Source: Pirellulales bacterium
GTDB lineage: Bacteria; Planctomycetota; Planctomycetia; Pirellulales; JAICIG01
NCBI GenBank assembly: GCA_025924495.1
Contig: JAICIG010000424.1
Coordinates: forward strand, 1 to 6,811
Reading direction: 5' to 3'
Length of the DNA stretch: 6,811 bases
Every line of letters begins with the position of its first letter. The first letter of the stretch is position 1. The notes under the pieces were generated by a model that had not been told where the DNA came from, ran no database searches, and was given only the letters and a program-made list of their open reading frames with translations. Below, piece by piece: positions 1 to 6,117 of this stretch. A program made the position numbers and the translations under genes.

Positions 1-92
1 CGATAAACCATTAAACGGTCGCCGGCTGCGTCAACCTCGCCAGGCGGCCCTTCGTGCGGGGGGCGGCGGTCATCGCCGTTTTGGATTTTCAT
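1..92 (-). CDS. Possible 5' end of a leftward hypothetical gene (partial)
   Basis: Reading leftward from an ATG at 92-90, the frame stays open to the window edge for 30 codons, beginning MKIQNGDDRRPPHEG and ending near DRLMVY. It would continue outside the window. The upstream side (about 93-110) is locally A/T-rich, as expected near a start, but there is no good Shine-Dalgarno sequence; the nearest GAG is about 13 bases away. I do not recognise the peptide and 30 codons is too short to prove coding. The opposite strand is also open in one frame here (positions 2-100), and a terminator-like hairpin at 64-78 falls inside the frame, so this is a weak call. If real, the gene would be divergent from the kinase. 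Confidence 0.2.
   Translation of the reverse strand, partial: MKIQNGDDRRPPHEGPPGEVDAAGDRLMVY
64..89 (+). terminator. Candidate intrinsic terminator (rightward)
   Basis: CGGCG (64-68) pairs with CGCCG (74-78) across a 5-base loop, with possible G-T pairs extending the base. It is followed by TTTT at 79-82 and a second TTTT at 86-89. This is the arrangement of a rho-independent terminator for a gene arriving from the left on the + strand. The stem is short, and the same bases could instead be coding on the minus strand (1-92); both readings are unlikely to be true together. Confidence 0.25.
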
Positions 93-170
93 GTTTTTAA
101 CGCTCAAGAAACAGGGGGCGCTGACGCCCGTTCCCACGGCGGGCATTCTGGCTCGGCGCGCCGGCCATCG

Positions 171-238
171 GCATCAGGAGAAAACTCAATCCTTATTTCA
201 GGAATTGCTGTAGTGAGATCTAGGGGATTTCCTGATGC
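171..238. repeat. Inverted repeat with two competing left arms
   Basis: GCATCAGGA at 171-179 is perfectly complementary to TCCTGATGC at 230-238. A second left arm, TCAGGAA at 198-204, is perfectly complementary to TTCCTGA at 229-235. The two pairings share the same right arm and exclude each other, giving either a large or a smaller hairpin. Seen directly in the sequence; any function is inference. No start codon or T-run sits just downstream in a way that would make a standard attenuator. Confidence 0.3.
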
Positions 239-480
239 AGACGTCTCGCGCCGAGATACTGAAACGATTCCGTGGACGAAAGCTGCGTCATTGCCGCTCC
301 GCCGAGAATCGGCGCGCTAGGGAGAAGGAGCGTCCACAATGGGAATCCACGGCGTTCAAGGCGGCGCCATCTCAACACGCAGGCCGGCCTTAAACGCCGT
401 CGCTGTGCACAAAGGCGCAATCGGCGGGCGATCCACAGTTCTCGTTTCGTGTTGCATGGTAAGTGAAGCTCGGCGTCGGG

Positions 481-505
481 GACCCGCTTGCACCCGAGGC
501 GGGTC
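481..505. repeat. 7-bp inverted repeat (hairpin)
   Basis: GACCCGC (481-487) and GCGGGTC (499-505) are perfect reverse complements around an 11-base spacer. No T-run follows on either strand, so it is not a typical intrinsic terminator. It lies about 20 bases upstream of the promoter candidate at 525-553, so a protein-binding site is one possibility. Confidence 0.3.
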
Positions 506-524
506 GAGATATGAGAAGTGGCGT

Positions 525-553
525 TTGCGAGGACGTGGTCGGCTTGCCATAAT
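525..553 (+). promoter_or_regulatory. Candidate sigma70-type promoter for the kinase-regulator operon
   Basis: TTGCGA (525-530; 4 of 6 matches to TTGACA) is separated by exactly 17 bases from CATAAT (548-553; 5 of 6 matches to TATAAT). Transcription would start near 560 and leave an untranslated leader of about 230 bases before the kinase start at 790, containing the 710-742 palindromes. This rests on consensus matching only; planctomycete promoters are not well defined and no other support is visible. Confidence 0.3.
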
Positions 554-709
554 CATGGCGAGGCGCCGAATTACCACGTCTACCGAGGGGACCGCGCGAT
601 CGCGATTGTTAGATCACTTAGCGGCGTTTGTTGAGCCAACAGCGGCATAAACTCGATCGGCGCGCCATGACTCCCGCAGTGGACCATGAGCGGCAAGCAA
701 TGACCAGGC

Positions 710-742
710 CGTCATGACGACTTCGCCCAATGGCTGGGCGAA
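710..742 (+). promoter_or_regulatory. Palindrome plus perfect 8-bp hairpin in the kinase leader
   Basis: CGTCATGACG (710-719) is a perfect 10-base palindrome. Two bases later TTCGCCCA (722-729) pairs perfectly with TGGGCGAA (735-742) around the 5-base loop ATGGC. The loop contains the ATG at 730, an in-frame but unlikely upstream start for the kinase. The pair sits about 40 bases before the ribosome binding site at 781. It could be an operator for a dimeric regulator, possibly the response regulator encoded downstream, or an RNA hairpin affecting translation. No T-run follows, so it does not look like a terminator. Confidence 0.4.
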
Positions 743-780
743 TCGGACGGGTGAAATCTGGTTCGCCTTCGAGCGGATTC

Positions 781-784
781 GAGG
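781..784 (+). promoter_or_regulatory. Ribosome binding site deciding the kinase start
   Basis: GAGG lies 5 bases before the ATG at 790. The earlier in-frame ATG at 730 has no purine-rich sequence before it and sits in the loop of the 722-742 hairpin, so 790 is preferred. Confidence 0.5.
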
Positions 785-789
785 CAATT

Positions 790-2436
790 ATGGTCGGAAA
801 ATCGAAACGACCCGCGACCTCGGGCGCTTCGCTTCGCCGGCGAGCCGAAGAGCTGCTTGGCAAAGCGGGCGGCGACGCCGCCGCACTGCCGGCGGAAGAC
901 ATTCGGATCTTGGTTCACGAGCTCCAAGTGCACCAAGTCGAATTGGAAATGCAGAATGACGAGCTGAAGCGAACCCAGCTCGAGTTACATTATTCGCGCG
1001 ACAAGTATTCTGAACTCTACGAGTTTGCGCCGGTCGGATACCTGACGCTGGATGCCGAGGGCGCCATTCGTGAAGCCAATCTCGCCGCTGCGAACATCCT
1101 GGAGCTCGATCGCGGCCGACTGACTGTGTGCAATTTGTGCTCTCTGATCGCCGCCGAGTCGCAAGACGCCTTTTACTTGCACCGGCGCTCGGTCCTGGCG
1201 ACCCAGCGTAAGCAAACCTGCGAACTTCGTATGCGCAGCTCGCGTGGCGAACCGCTCTTGGTCTGGTTGCAGAGTATCGCACGTCCTGAGGGGCCTGAAA
1301 GCAAGCCAAGCATTTTTACGGCACTCGTAGATATCACGGCGCGACGAAAGGCCGAGGATCAGTTGCGCGCGCTCAATACGGAACTCGAACAGCGCGTTGC
1401 GGAGAGAACCACGGAACTAGCCACCGCCAGCCGAGCCCTCGAGCGGCGCGAACTCGAGTTTCGCACTCTGGCTGCCAACGTGCCGGCGCTATTCGGATAC
1501 GTGGATGTCGGCGAGCGGTATCGATTTGTGAATCGGCGCTACGAGCAAATGTTCGGCGTATCCGCTGAACAGATCGTTGGACGGACCGTAAGAGAACTCT
1601 TCGGCTCGCAGTCTTATGAAGCGCTGAAGGGGCCGATCGCAAGGACGCTCCGCGGCGAAGCCGTTAGCCACGAGACCGAGCTGCATTTCCCGGACCGGCT
1701 GCGGACAATGTCGCTGACTTATGTGCCCGATTTCGACGAACAGGGACGAATAGCCGGGTTGTTTATCCTGGGGGCAGATGTCAGCCAGCGCAGGGCGCTC
1801 GAACGCCAGGTGCTCCAGGTGGCCGAGCACGAGCAGCAGCGGATTGGCCAGGATCTACACGACGGCGCAGGGCAGGAACTAGCCGGTTTGGGTTTATTGG
1901 CGCGCAGCCTAGTTGACTCGCTGCAATCGATTGCACCCCAGCAGGCCGAGGTCGCTGCCAGAATCGCTGACGGCTTGAAGGCGGCGATGCGGCAGATTCG
2001 CGCCGTGATTCATGGATTGGCGCCGGTGCCAGCCGGCGGCGATGGGCTGGCGATTGCGTTGGCCGAACTTGCCGCGCGAACGAATGATTTGCCGGGCTTA
2101 AGTTGCAGTTTTGACCGTTTGACCGGAGTTGAAGTACACGATCCGTTCGTCGCCTCGCACTTGTACCGCATTGCTCAGGAAGCGATTGCAAACGCCATTA
2201 AACATGGTGGCGCCGTACGGATTCAGATCCGCCTTACGCAGGATAACGGCGCTATCAAGCTGACGATCATCGACGATGGGCGGGGTCTGCATGCGAGCGA
2301 TGCTGAACGGGAAGGAATGGGCCTAAGGCTCATGCATTACCGTGCACGCTTGAGCGGCGGCAATCTGACGATCGGACCGGCCGACCCTCGCGGCACTTGC
2401 GTCACTTGTATCTTGGGGAGGCCTGCTCGTGGCTGA
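790..2436 (+). CDS. Soluble PAS-PAS sensor histidine kinase, HisKA_3/NarL-class
   Basis: Sensor kinase of a two-component system: it autophosphorylates on a histidine and passes the phosphate to the regulator encoded next to it. From the chosen ATG the protein is 548 residues. In order: an N-terminal helix with HELQVHQVELEMQNDEL (about 43-59), PAS domain 1 (about 70-185), a coiled-coil linker (about 185-222), PAS domain 2 (about 223-335), a HisKA_3 dimerisation domain and an ATPase domain (about 450-545). The phosphoacceptor is H357 in QDLHDGAGQ, and D358/Q362 fit the HDxxxQ phosphatase motif of this class. The ATPase N-box contains E464, N468 and H472; the G-boxes are IDDGRG (494-499) and GMGLRL (509-514). 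No membrane segment or signal peptide is visible, so it is probably cytosolic. The ligand is unknown. PAS1 carries C114-x-x-C117, which could hint at redox or metal sensing. An ATG at 730 would add 20 residues but lacks a ribosome binding site. The class is certain; the signal is not. Confidence 0.95.
   Translation: MVGKSKRPATSGASLRRRAEELLGKAGGDAAALPAEDIRILVHELQVHQVELEMQNDELKRTQLELHYSRDKYSELYEFAPVGYLTLDAEGAIREANLAAANILELDRGRLTVCNLCSLIAAESQDAFYLHRRSVLATQRKQTCELRMRSSRGEPLLVWLQSIARPEGPESKPSIFTALVDITARRKAEDQLRALNTELEQRVAERTTELATASRALERRELEFRTLAANVPALFGYVDVGERYRFVNRRYEQMFGVSAEQIVGRTVRELFGSQSYEALKGPIARTLRGEAVSHETELHFPDRLRTMSLTYVPDFDEQGRIAGLFILGADVSQRRALERQVLQVAEHEQQRIGQDLHDGAGQELAGLGLLARSLVDSLQSIAPQQAEVAARIADGLKAAMRQIRAVIHGLAPVPAGGDGLAIALAELAARTNDLPGLSCSFDRLTGVEVHDPFVASHLYRIAQEAIANAIKHGGAVRIQIRLTQDNGAIKLTIIDDGRGLHASDAEREGMGLRLMHYRARLSGGNLTIGPADPRGTCVTCILGRPARG
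2415..2421 (+). promoter_or_regulatory. Strong Shine-Dalgarno inside the kinase gene, for the regulator
   Basis: GGGGAGG sits 7 bases before the GTG at 2429 and is still within the kinase reading frame. It supports the GTG start and translational coupling of the two genes. Confidence 0.65.
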
Positions 2437-3100
2437 CACTCTCGCCAGGCGGACAGCCCCGGCGCGGATTCTGATCATCGACGACCATCCCTTGGTGCGC
2501 GACGGTCTGGCGACTCGCATTTCGGCTCAGTCGGACATGGTCGTTTGCGGCGAAGCTGGCAGCGTTGACGAGGCGATCGCCAAGATCGAGGCGGCTTCGC
2601 CGGACGCCGCCATCGTCGATATTTCCCTGAAAGGGGGCAGTGGAATAGAACTCATCAAGCGAATTCGCGCGATGCGCCCCGAAATCAAAATGCTCGTGGC
2701 GACCATGCACGATGAGTCGGTCTATGGCGAGCGCGCTCTACATGCCGGAGCGCACGGTTACGTGAACAAACAAGAAATGCCCGAATTAGTGATTACGGCC
2801 CTTCGCCAGATCCTGGACGGCAAGTTATTCGTCAGCCCCCAGTTGTCGGAGCGCATTGTACGTCGTTCGGTCGGCGCCGCCGTCGGCGCCGATTCCCCGC
2901 TCGGCAGGCTCTCGGACCGAGAGCTGGAGGTGTTTCGGTTGTTGGGCCAGGGGCTGACGACGCGCCAGATTGCCGGCCAGCTTGATTTGAGCGTCAAAAC
3001 AGTTGAAAGCCATCGCGAGAACATCAAGACCAAGCTGGACGTCAAAAATAGCGCCGAGCTGACGCGGCTGGCCGTGCAATGGGTGTTGGAAGGGGCCTGA
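2429..3100 (+). CDS. NarL/FixJ-family response regulator
   Basis: DNA-binding response regulator, 223 residues, the normal size for the NarL family. The receiver domain (about 13-130) has the acidic pair D18/D19 in IIDDHP, phosphoacceptor D64 in IVDISL, T92 in VATMHDE and K114 in GYVNKQE, so all key residues for phosphorylation are present. The LuxR-type helix-turn-helix (about 158-220) contains LSDRELEVFRLLGQG (161-175), RQIAGQLDLSVKTVESH (179-195) and an Asn-Ile-Lys-Thr-Lys-Leu stretch. The GTG start overlaps the kinase's last 8 bases (2429-2436) and has a strong Shine-Dalgarno sequence, so the two proteins are very likely made as a pair and the kinase is its phosphodonor. The target genes are not known; the regulator's own promoter region and the exported pair downstream are the obvious candidates, by inference from position only. 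Confidence 0.95.
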   Translation: MADTLARRTAPARILIIDDHPLVRDGLATRISAQSDMVVCGEAGSVDEAIAKIEAASPDAAIVDISLKGGSGIELIKRIRAMRPEIKMLVATMHDESVYGERALHAGAHGYVNKQEMPELVITALRQILDGKLFVSPQLSERIVRRSVGAAVGADSPLGRLSDRELEVFRLLGQGLTTRQIAGQLDLSVKTVESHRENIKTKLDVKNSAELTRLAVQWVLEGA

Positions 3101-3120
3101 GCCGCTTATTCGGCCCAGGC
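3095..3120 (+). terminator. Strong hairpin spanning the regulator stop codon
   Basis: GCCTGAGCCG (3095-3104) pairs with CGGCCCAGGC (3111-3120) around the loop CTTATT: nine pairs and one A-C mismatch. The stop codon TGA (3098-3100) lies in the left arm. The stem is GC-rich and stable, but no T-run follows, so it may be a terminator lacking a U-tract or an mRNA 3'-end stabiliser. Its place between two functional units supports a boundary role. Confidence 0.45.
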
Positions 3121-3144
3121 GGCAGCGAAATCTATGAGATATCT

Positions 3145-3174
3145 TTGTTTCCAATCGCCAGCCGATGATATAAC
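3145..3174 (+). promoter_or_regulatory. Candidate promoter for the DUF1549/DUF1501 pair
   Basis: TTGTTT (3145-3150; 3 of 6 to TTGACA) and TATAAC (3169-3174; 5 of 6 to TATAAT) are separated by 18 bases in a locally A/T-rich stretch after the hairpin at 3095-3120. Just upstream is an 8-base palindrome AGATATCT (3137-3144) that abuts the -35 element and could be an operator half. The start of transcription would be near 3181. This is a consensus match only. Confidence 0.3.
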
Positions 3175-3199
3175 GGAATGAGTCGCGGGGCGGCGTTCG

Positions 3200-4819
3200 A
3201 TGGTTCGGTTGCGCGAGCTTAAGCCCTACTTTGAGCCCTCTATGACGCAGTCGAGACGAAGCAGGCCATGGCCGGCCTATGCAATCGTCGCTCTTGCCGT
3301 TGGCCTGGCCTTGTCGTATGGCCTGCGTCTGCCCTGCGAGCGAAAAGCCGAAGCAGCCGGCCCCAAATTGCCGGACATGTCGACCCCCGAGGCCAAGCTC
3401 CGTGCCCTGGAGTACTTCCGCCGCAGCGGGCCCTGGCAGACGATCAAGCATACCAGCAACCTGACCTCAAAAGACCTCGATAAGGCGCTCGAGTGGGAGA
3501 AAAAGTTATCAGGCGACCGTTACGCGCCGCTGTCGGACGACGCCACTTTCATCCGTCGCGTCTCGTTCGATCTCACCGGCCGGCCCCCTGAAACGGCTCA
3601 AATACGCGCGTTCCTTGCCGATTCGGATCGAAATAAGCGCGCCAAGCTGATCGATGAGCTGCTGGAGACCGACGCCTTCGGCCAACGATGGGCCCATTTC
3701 TGGCGGAACGTGTTGTTCTTCAACGCTCCGGCTAACCCGACGCGTGTGAACTACGACGCGTTCGAGCAGTGGCTCGCGGGGCAGTTCAAACAGCACGCAA
3801 GCTGGGATCGAATTACGGCTGAGATTCTAGCCGCCGACGGCAAGAACAAAGACTCCGGTCCCGATAATTTCGTTCTCTCCTGCGAAAACCAGCCGACGCA
3901 ACTGGCTTCGGAGACGGCGAGGGTATTCATGGGCGTCAGCATCCAATGCGCCGAGTGCCATGATCACCCGTTCGACCGCTGGAAGCGAGAACAGTTTCAC
4001 GAGCTGGCAGCCTTCTTCTCGCCGGGCAAGTACTATATGCCCGACCTGAAGCGACCCGAGGAAAAAACCGAAATGCCGGCTCGCTTTCTGCTCGGCGAGA
4101 GCCCGCCGCCTGATCTCAAGGCAGACGCGCGTCGCGTGGCGGTCGCCGCATTTCTGGTCTACAACCCGAATAACTATTGGTTCGCTCGAGCATACGTCAA
4201 TCGCATCTGGAGCGAACTGGTGGGCGACGGCTTTTACGCGGTAGACAGTCTGGGCCCCGACGAAGAGGCGGCGCATAGACTGATCATCAACCGCATGGCG
4301 TACGTCTTCCGCAACAAGCAATTCGATGCCCGCTGGCCTTTCCGGCTGATCATGAACACGCGCGTCTATCAGCGGCAAATTCGCCCCATGAAGTCGTCCG
4401 GAGAATTGTTCACCGCCGTCCGCGCCACGCGTCTTCGCGCCGACCAGGTGGCCAAGGCCTTAGCGAGAGTTACAGGCAATGACAAACTTGCGGCCGACGT
4501 CGATCGAATTTTCGCCGTCGATCCTTCGATTCCACTCGCGGATGTGGAAGGGGCGATCCAGCAATCGTTGTTTTTAATGAATAACCCCGCGCTTCAGGCC
4601 GCAATCAAGAACGGTCCATTGACCCAGCGGTTGCTCAAGATCAGTTCGCCCGAAACCTTGGCGGATGAACTCTATTTCGAAATCCTCTCGCGCGAGCCGA
4701 CCGCGGCTGAGCGCCGCCGCGTGAGCGAATATCTGCCGATGGTTCCCAACCGCGGCGAAGCCATTTCCGACCTGGTCTGGGTATTGATCAATTCGGCCGA
4801 ATTCATCGCTAAACGCTAA
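3200..4819 (+). CDS. Exported DUF1549/DUF1553 protein, short form with CxxCH motif
   Basis: A planctomycete-type protein of 539 residues with no established biochemical function. After a basic N-terminus (RRSR at 19-22) there is a hydrophobic helix (about 26-42) and an AEA sequence at 50-52, so it is either Sec-exported or membrane-anchored with the rest outside the cytoplasm. DUF1549 spans about 105-275, with FIRRVSFDLTGRPP near its start and CAECHDHPFD at 250-259. C250-x-x-C253-H254 has the form of a c-type heme site, although heme binding in this domain is unproven. DUF1553 spans about 310-535, with FARAYVNRIWSELVGDGF and a later RLIMNTRVYQRQ. Many relatives are considerably longer and carry an N-terminal PSCyt1 cytochrome domain; none is visible here. 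The start is uncertain: the ATG at 3242 (M15) gives a more classical short signal sequence, and neither start has a clear ribosome binding site. The DUF1501 gene follows after 14 bases, the usual partner order. Confidence 0.92.
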   Translation: MVRLRELKPYFEPSMTQSRRSRPWPAYAIVALAVGLALSYGLRLPCERKAEAAGPKLPDMSTPEAKLRALEYFRRSGPWQTIKHTSNLTSKDLDKALEWEKKLSGDRYAPLSDDATFIRRVSFDLTGRPPETAQIRAFLADSDRNKRAKLIDELLETDAFGQRWAHFWRNVLFFNAPANPTRVNYDAFEQWLAGQFKQHASWDRITAEILAADGKNKDSGPDNFVLSCENQPTQLASETARVFMGVSIQCAECHDHPFDRWKREQFHELAAFFSPGKYYMPDLKRPEEKTEMPARFLLGESPPPDLKADARRVAVAAFLVYNPNNYWFARAYVNRIWSELVGDGFYAVDSLGPDEEAAHRLIINRMAYVFRNKQFDARWPFRLIMNTRVYQRQIRPMKSSGELFTAVRATRLRADQVAKALARVTGNDKLAADVDRIFAVDPSIPLADVEGAIQQSLFLMNNPALQAAIKNGPLTQRLLKISSPETLADELYFEILSREPTAAERRRVSEYLPMVPNRGEAISDLVWVLINSAEFIAKR

Positions 4820-4833
4820 GCGAGCTAAGTCGC

Positions 4834-6117
4834 ATGAAGAGTTTTATTCAAGAACCTTGCCTGCATGTGAATGTTGCCGCAGATGGCCGCATGACTCGAC
4901 GCACGCTGCTCAAGCTGAGCGGTTCCGCACTGGCCGCTTCAGGGCTGCTGGGGCAGATCAGCCTGCACGCCGCAGAGCTGAAACGACAGCAACGTTCGTG
5001 CATCCTGATCTGGCTGGGCGGCGGCCCAAGCCAATTGGAAACCTGGGATCCCAAGCCGAGCACGCCGAATGGCGGGCAGACAAAGGCCATCAATACGGCG
5101 ATTCAGGGCGTACAAATCGCCGAATATTGGCCAAAGATTGCCCAAGGGCTGAAGCATTGGGCCGTGATTCGCTCAATGACGAACAAAGAAGGGAGCCACG
5201 AGAGGGCGACGTATCAACTGCACACCGGCCGCAAGCCGACCGGAGCCCTGAAGTTTCCCAATATCGGTTCGGTGGTGGCGGAACGGCTGGGCGATCGGCA
5301 GGCCGAGCTGCCCAACTTCGTCAGCGTCGGGCAGACGATCGGCTCCGGATTCCTCGGCGTCCATTCGCAGCCGTTCGTGGTTAACCGGCCAGGCGCCTTG
5401 CCCGACAATGTGGCTAGCGCCGTACCGCCTGACCAGCTTAAGCGCCGGTTGGCGCAACTGGAGCAGCAGAACGAGGGATTCGCCGTCCTGGGGGCGAAGC
5501 AAGTCGTCACGGAACAGCAGGGCTTGTACGCGCAAGGAGCCCGAATGATGCTTTCGCCGAAGCTCAAAGCATTCGAACTGGATGACGAGCCGGCGAAAGT
5601 GCGCGACGTTTATGGGCGCTCGAGCTTCGGCCAGGGCTTGCTCGTAGCACGGCGTTTGGTCGAGCAGGGCGTGCCCTTCGTCGAAGTGAATCGCGGCGGC
5701 TGGGACAATCATCAGGAGATCTTCAAATCGGTCGGCAAACTGGCCTTGGAAGTGGACCAGGGCTTGGACGCTTTAATCAACGATCTGGCGGAGCGCGGGT
5801 TGCTCGAACGCAATCTCGTCGTTTGCATGGGAGAGTTTGGCCGCACGCCCAAAGTGAATCCCCGCGCGGGACGCGACCATTGGCCCAACACCTTCAGCCT
5901 GCTGCTGGCTGGGGCAGGCGTTCGCGGCGGTCGAATCATCGGCAAAACCACCGCCGATGGCATGGAAGTCGACCAAGAACCGGTCAGCGTCGAGGACCTG
6001 TTTCAGACCATGTGTCACGCAATCGGGTTGAATCCGGCCGACGAGCTAACCTCGCCCAGCGGCCGCCCATTGAAGATTGTCGATGGCGGCAAGCTGATTA
6101 CGGGGTTGTTCAGCTAA
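4834..6117 (+). CDS. Tat-exported DUF1501 family protein
   Basis: A 427-residue protein of the DUF1501 family, which has an alkaline phosphatase/sulfatase-like fold; the substrate is unknown. The N-terminus has a twin-arginine signal, TRRTLLK at 21-27, then a hydrophobic stretch (about 31-44) and likely cleavage near HAA (45-47), so a folded protein is probably exported. Family motifs follow: CILIWLGGGPSQLETWDPKP (56-75), EGSHERATYQLHTGRKP (about 119-135), GGWDNH (to H293), GEFGRTP (333-339) and GRDHWP (346-351). D72, D291, H293, D348 and H349 are candidate metal or active-site residues by conservation; this is inference. Length is normal and the gene looks intact. It begins 14 bases after the DUF1549/DUF1553 gene and is probably co-transcribed with it. 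An internal ATG at 4891 (M20) would still keep the RR motif, but the longer start matches the usual family layout, where a Cys-containing segment precedes the RR. The 3' end overlaps a convergent gene. Confidence 0.94.
   Translation: MKSFIQEPCLHVNVAADGRMTRRTLLKLSGSALAASGLLGQISLHAAELKRQQRSCILIWLGGGPSQLETWDPKPSTPNGGQTKAINTAIQGVQIAEYWPKIAQGLKHWAVIRSMTNKEGSHERATYQLHTGRKPTGALKFPNIGSVVAERLGDRQAELPNFVSVGQTIGSGFLGVHSQPFVVNRPGALPDNVASAVPPDQLKRRLAQLEQQNEGFAVLGAKQVVTEQQGLYAQGARMMLSPKLKAFELDDEPAKVRDVYGRSSFGQGLLVARRLVEQGVPFVEVNRGGWDNHQEIFKSVGKLALEVDQGLDALINDLAERGLLERNLVVCMGEFGRTPKVNPRAGRDHWPNTFSLLLAGAGVRGGRIIGKTTADGMEVDQEPVSVEDLFQTMCHAIGLNPADELTSPSGRPLKIVDGGKLITGLFS

Larger units (their letters stand above)
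93..789. other. Long gene-poor intergenic/leader region before the two-component operon
   Basis: About 700 bases without a convincing gene. The open frames here give Arg-, Ser- and Gly-rich translations with no recognisable motif, and their codon use (many CGA, AGG, AGA and GGA codons) is unlike the genes to the right. I saw no tRNA, insertion sequence or CRISPR pattern. What it does hold is inverted repeats: 171-179 with 230-238, 198-204 with 229-235, 300-305 with 309-314, 481-487 with 499-505, 629-633 with 637-641, the palindrome at 710-719 and the hairpin at 722-742. There is also a sigma70-like promoter candidate at 525-553. The motif TCGGCGCGC occurs three times (153, 309, 657). An untranslated regulatory leader, a small RNA or decayed sequence are all possible. 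Confidence 0.5.

Noticed and set aside
116..129. GGGCG/CGCCC hairpin with a pyrimidine-rich stretch on its minus-strand downstream side, considered as a leftward terminator or a dispersed intergenic repeat
   Set aside because: The stem is only 5 bp, the following tract is CCTGTTTCTT rather than a clean T-run, and no leftward gene ends there. Whether it is a genome-wide repeat needs the rest of the genome.
54..320. 88-codon + strand frame near the left edge
   Set aside because: No ribosome binding site, low-complexity Arg/Ser/Gly-rich translation, and it runs through the terminator-like hairpin and inverted repeats.
356..577. 73-codon minus strand frame in the leader region
   Set aside because: Arg/Pro-rich translation without recognisable motif; typical of chance open frames in GC-rich DNA.
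339..650. 103-codon + strand frame preceded by a strong Shine-Dalgarno (AGAAGGAG at 323-330, 8 bases before the ATG)
   Set aside because: The ribosome binding site is good, but the translation is Arg/Gly/Ala-rich with no motif, and the codon use (many CGA, CGG, AGG, GGA, TTA) differs from the genes to the right. It also covers the inverted repeat at 481-505 and the promoter candidate at 525-553. A homolog in a protein search or ribosome profiling signal would reverse this.
730..789. Upstream in-frame ATG at 730 as the kinase start
   Set aside because: It lies in the loop of a perfect hairpin (722-742) and has no ribosome binding site, while the ATG at 790 has GAGG at a suitable distance and the family similarity begins after it.
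2825..3451. 208-codon minus strand frame across the regulator 3' end and the next gene
   Set aside because: Antisense shadow of two well-supported genes; its translation has no family motif.
3827..4378. 183-codon minus strand frame inside the DUF1549/DUF1553 gene
   Set aside because: Antisense shadow of a conserved gene, caused by GC-rich codon structure.
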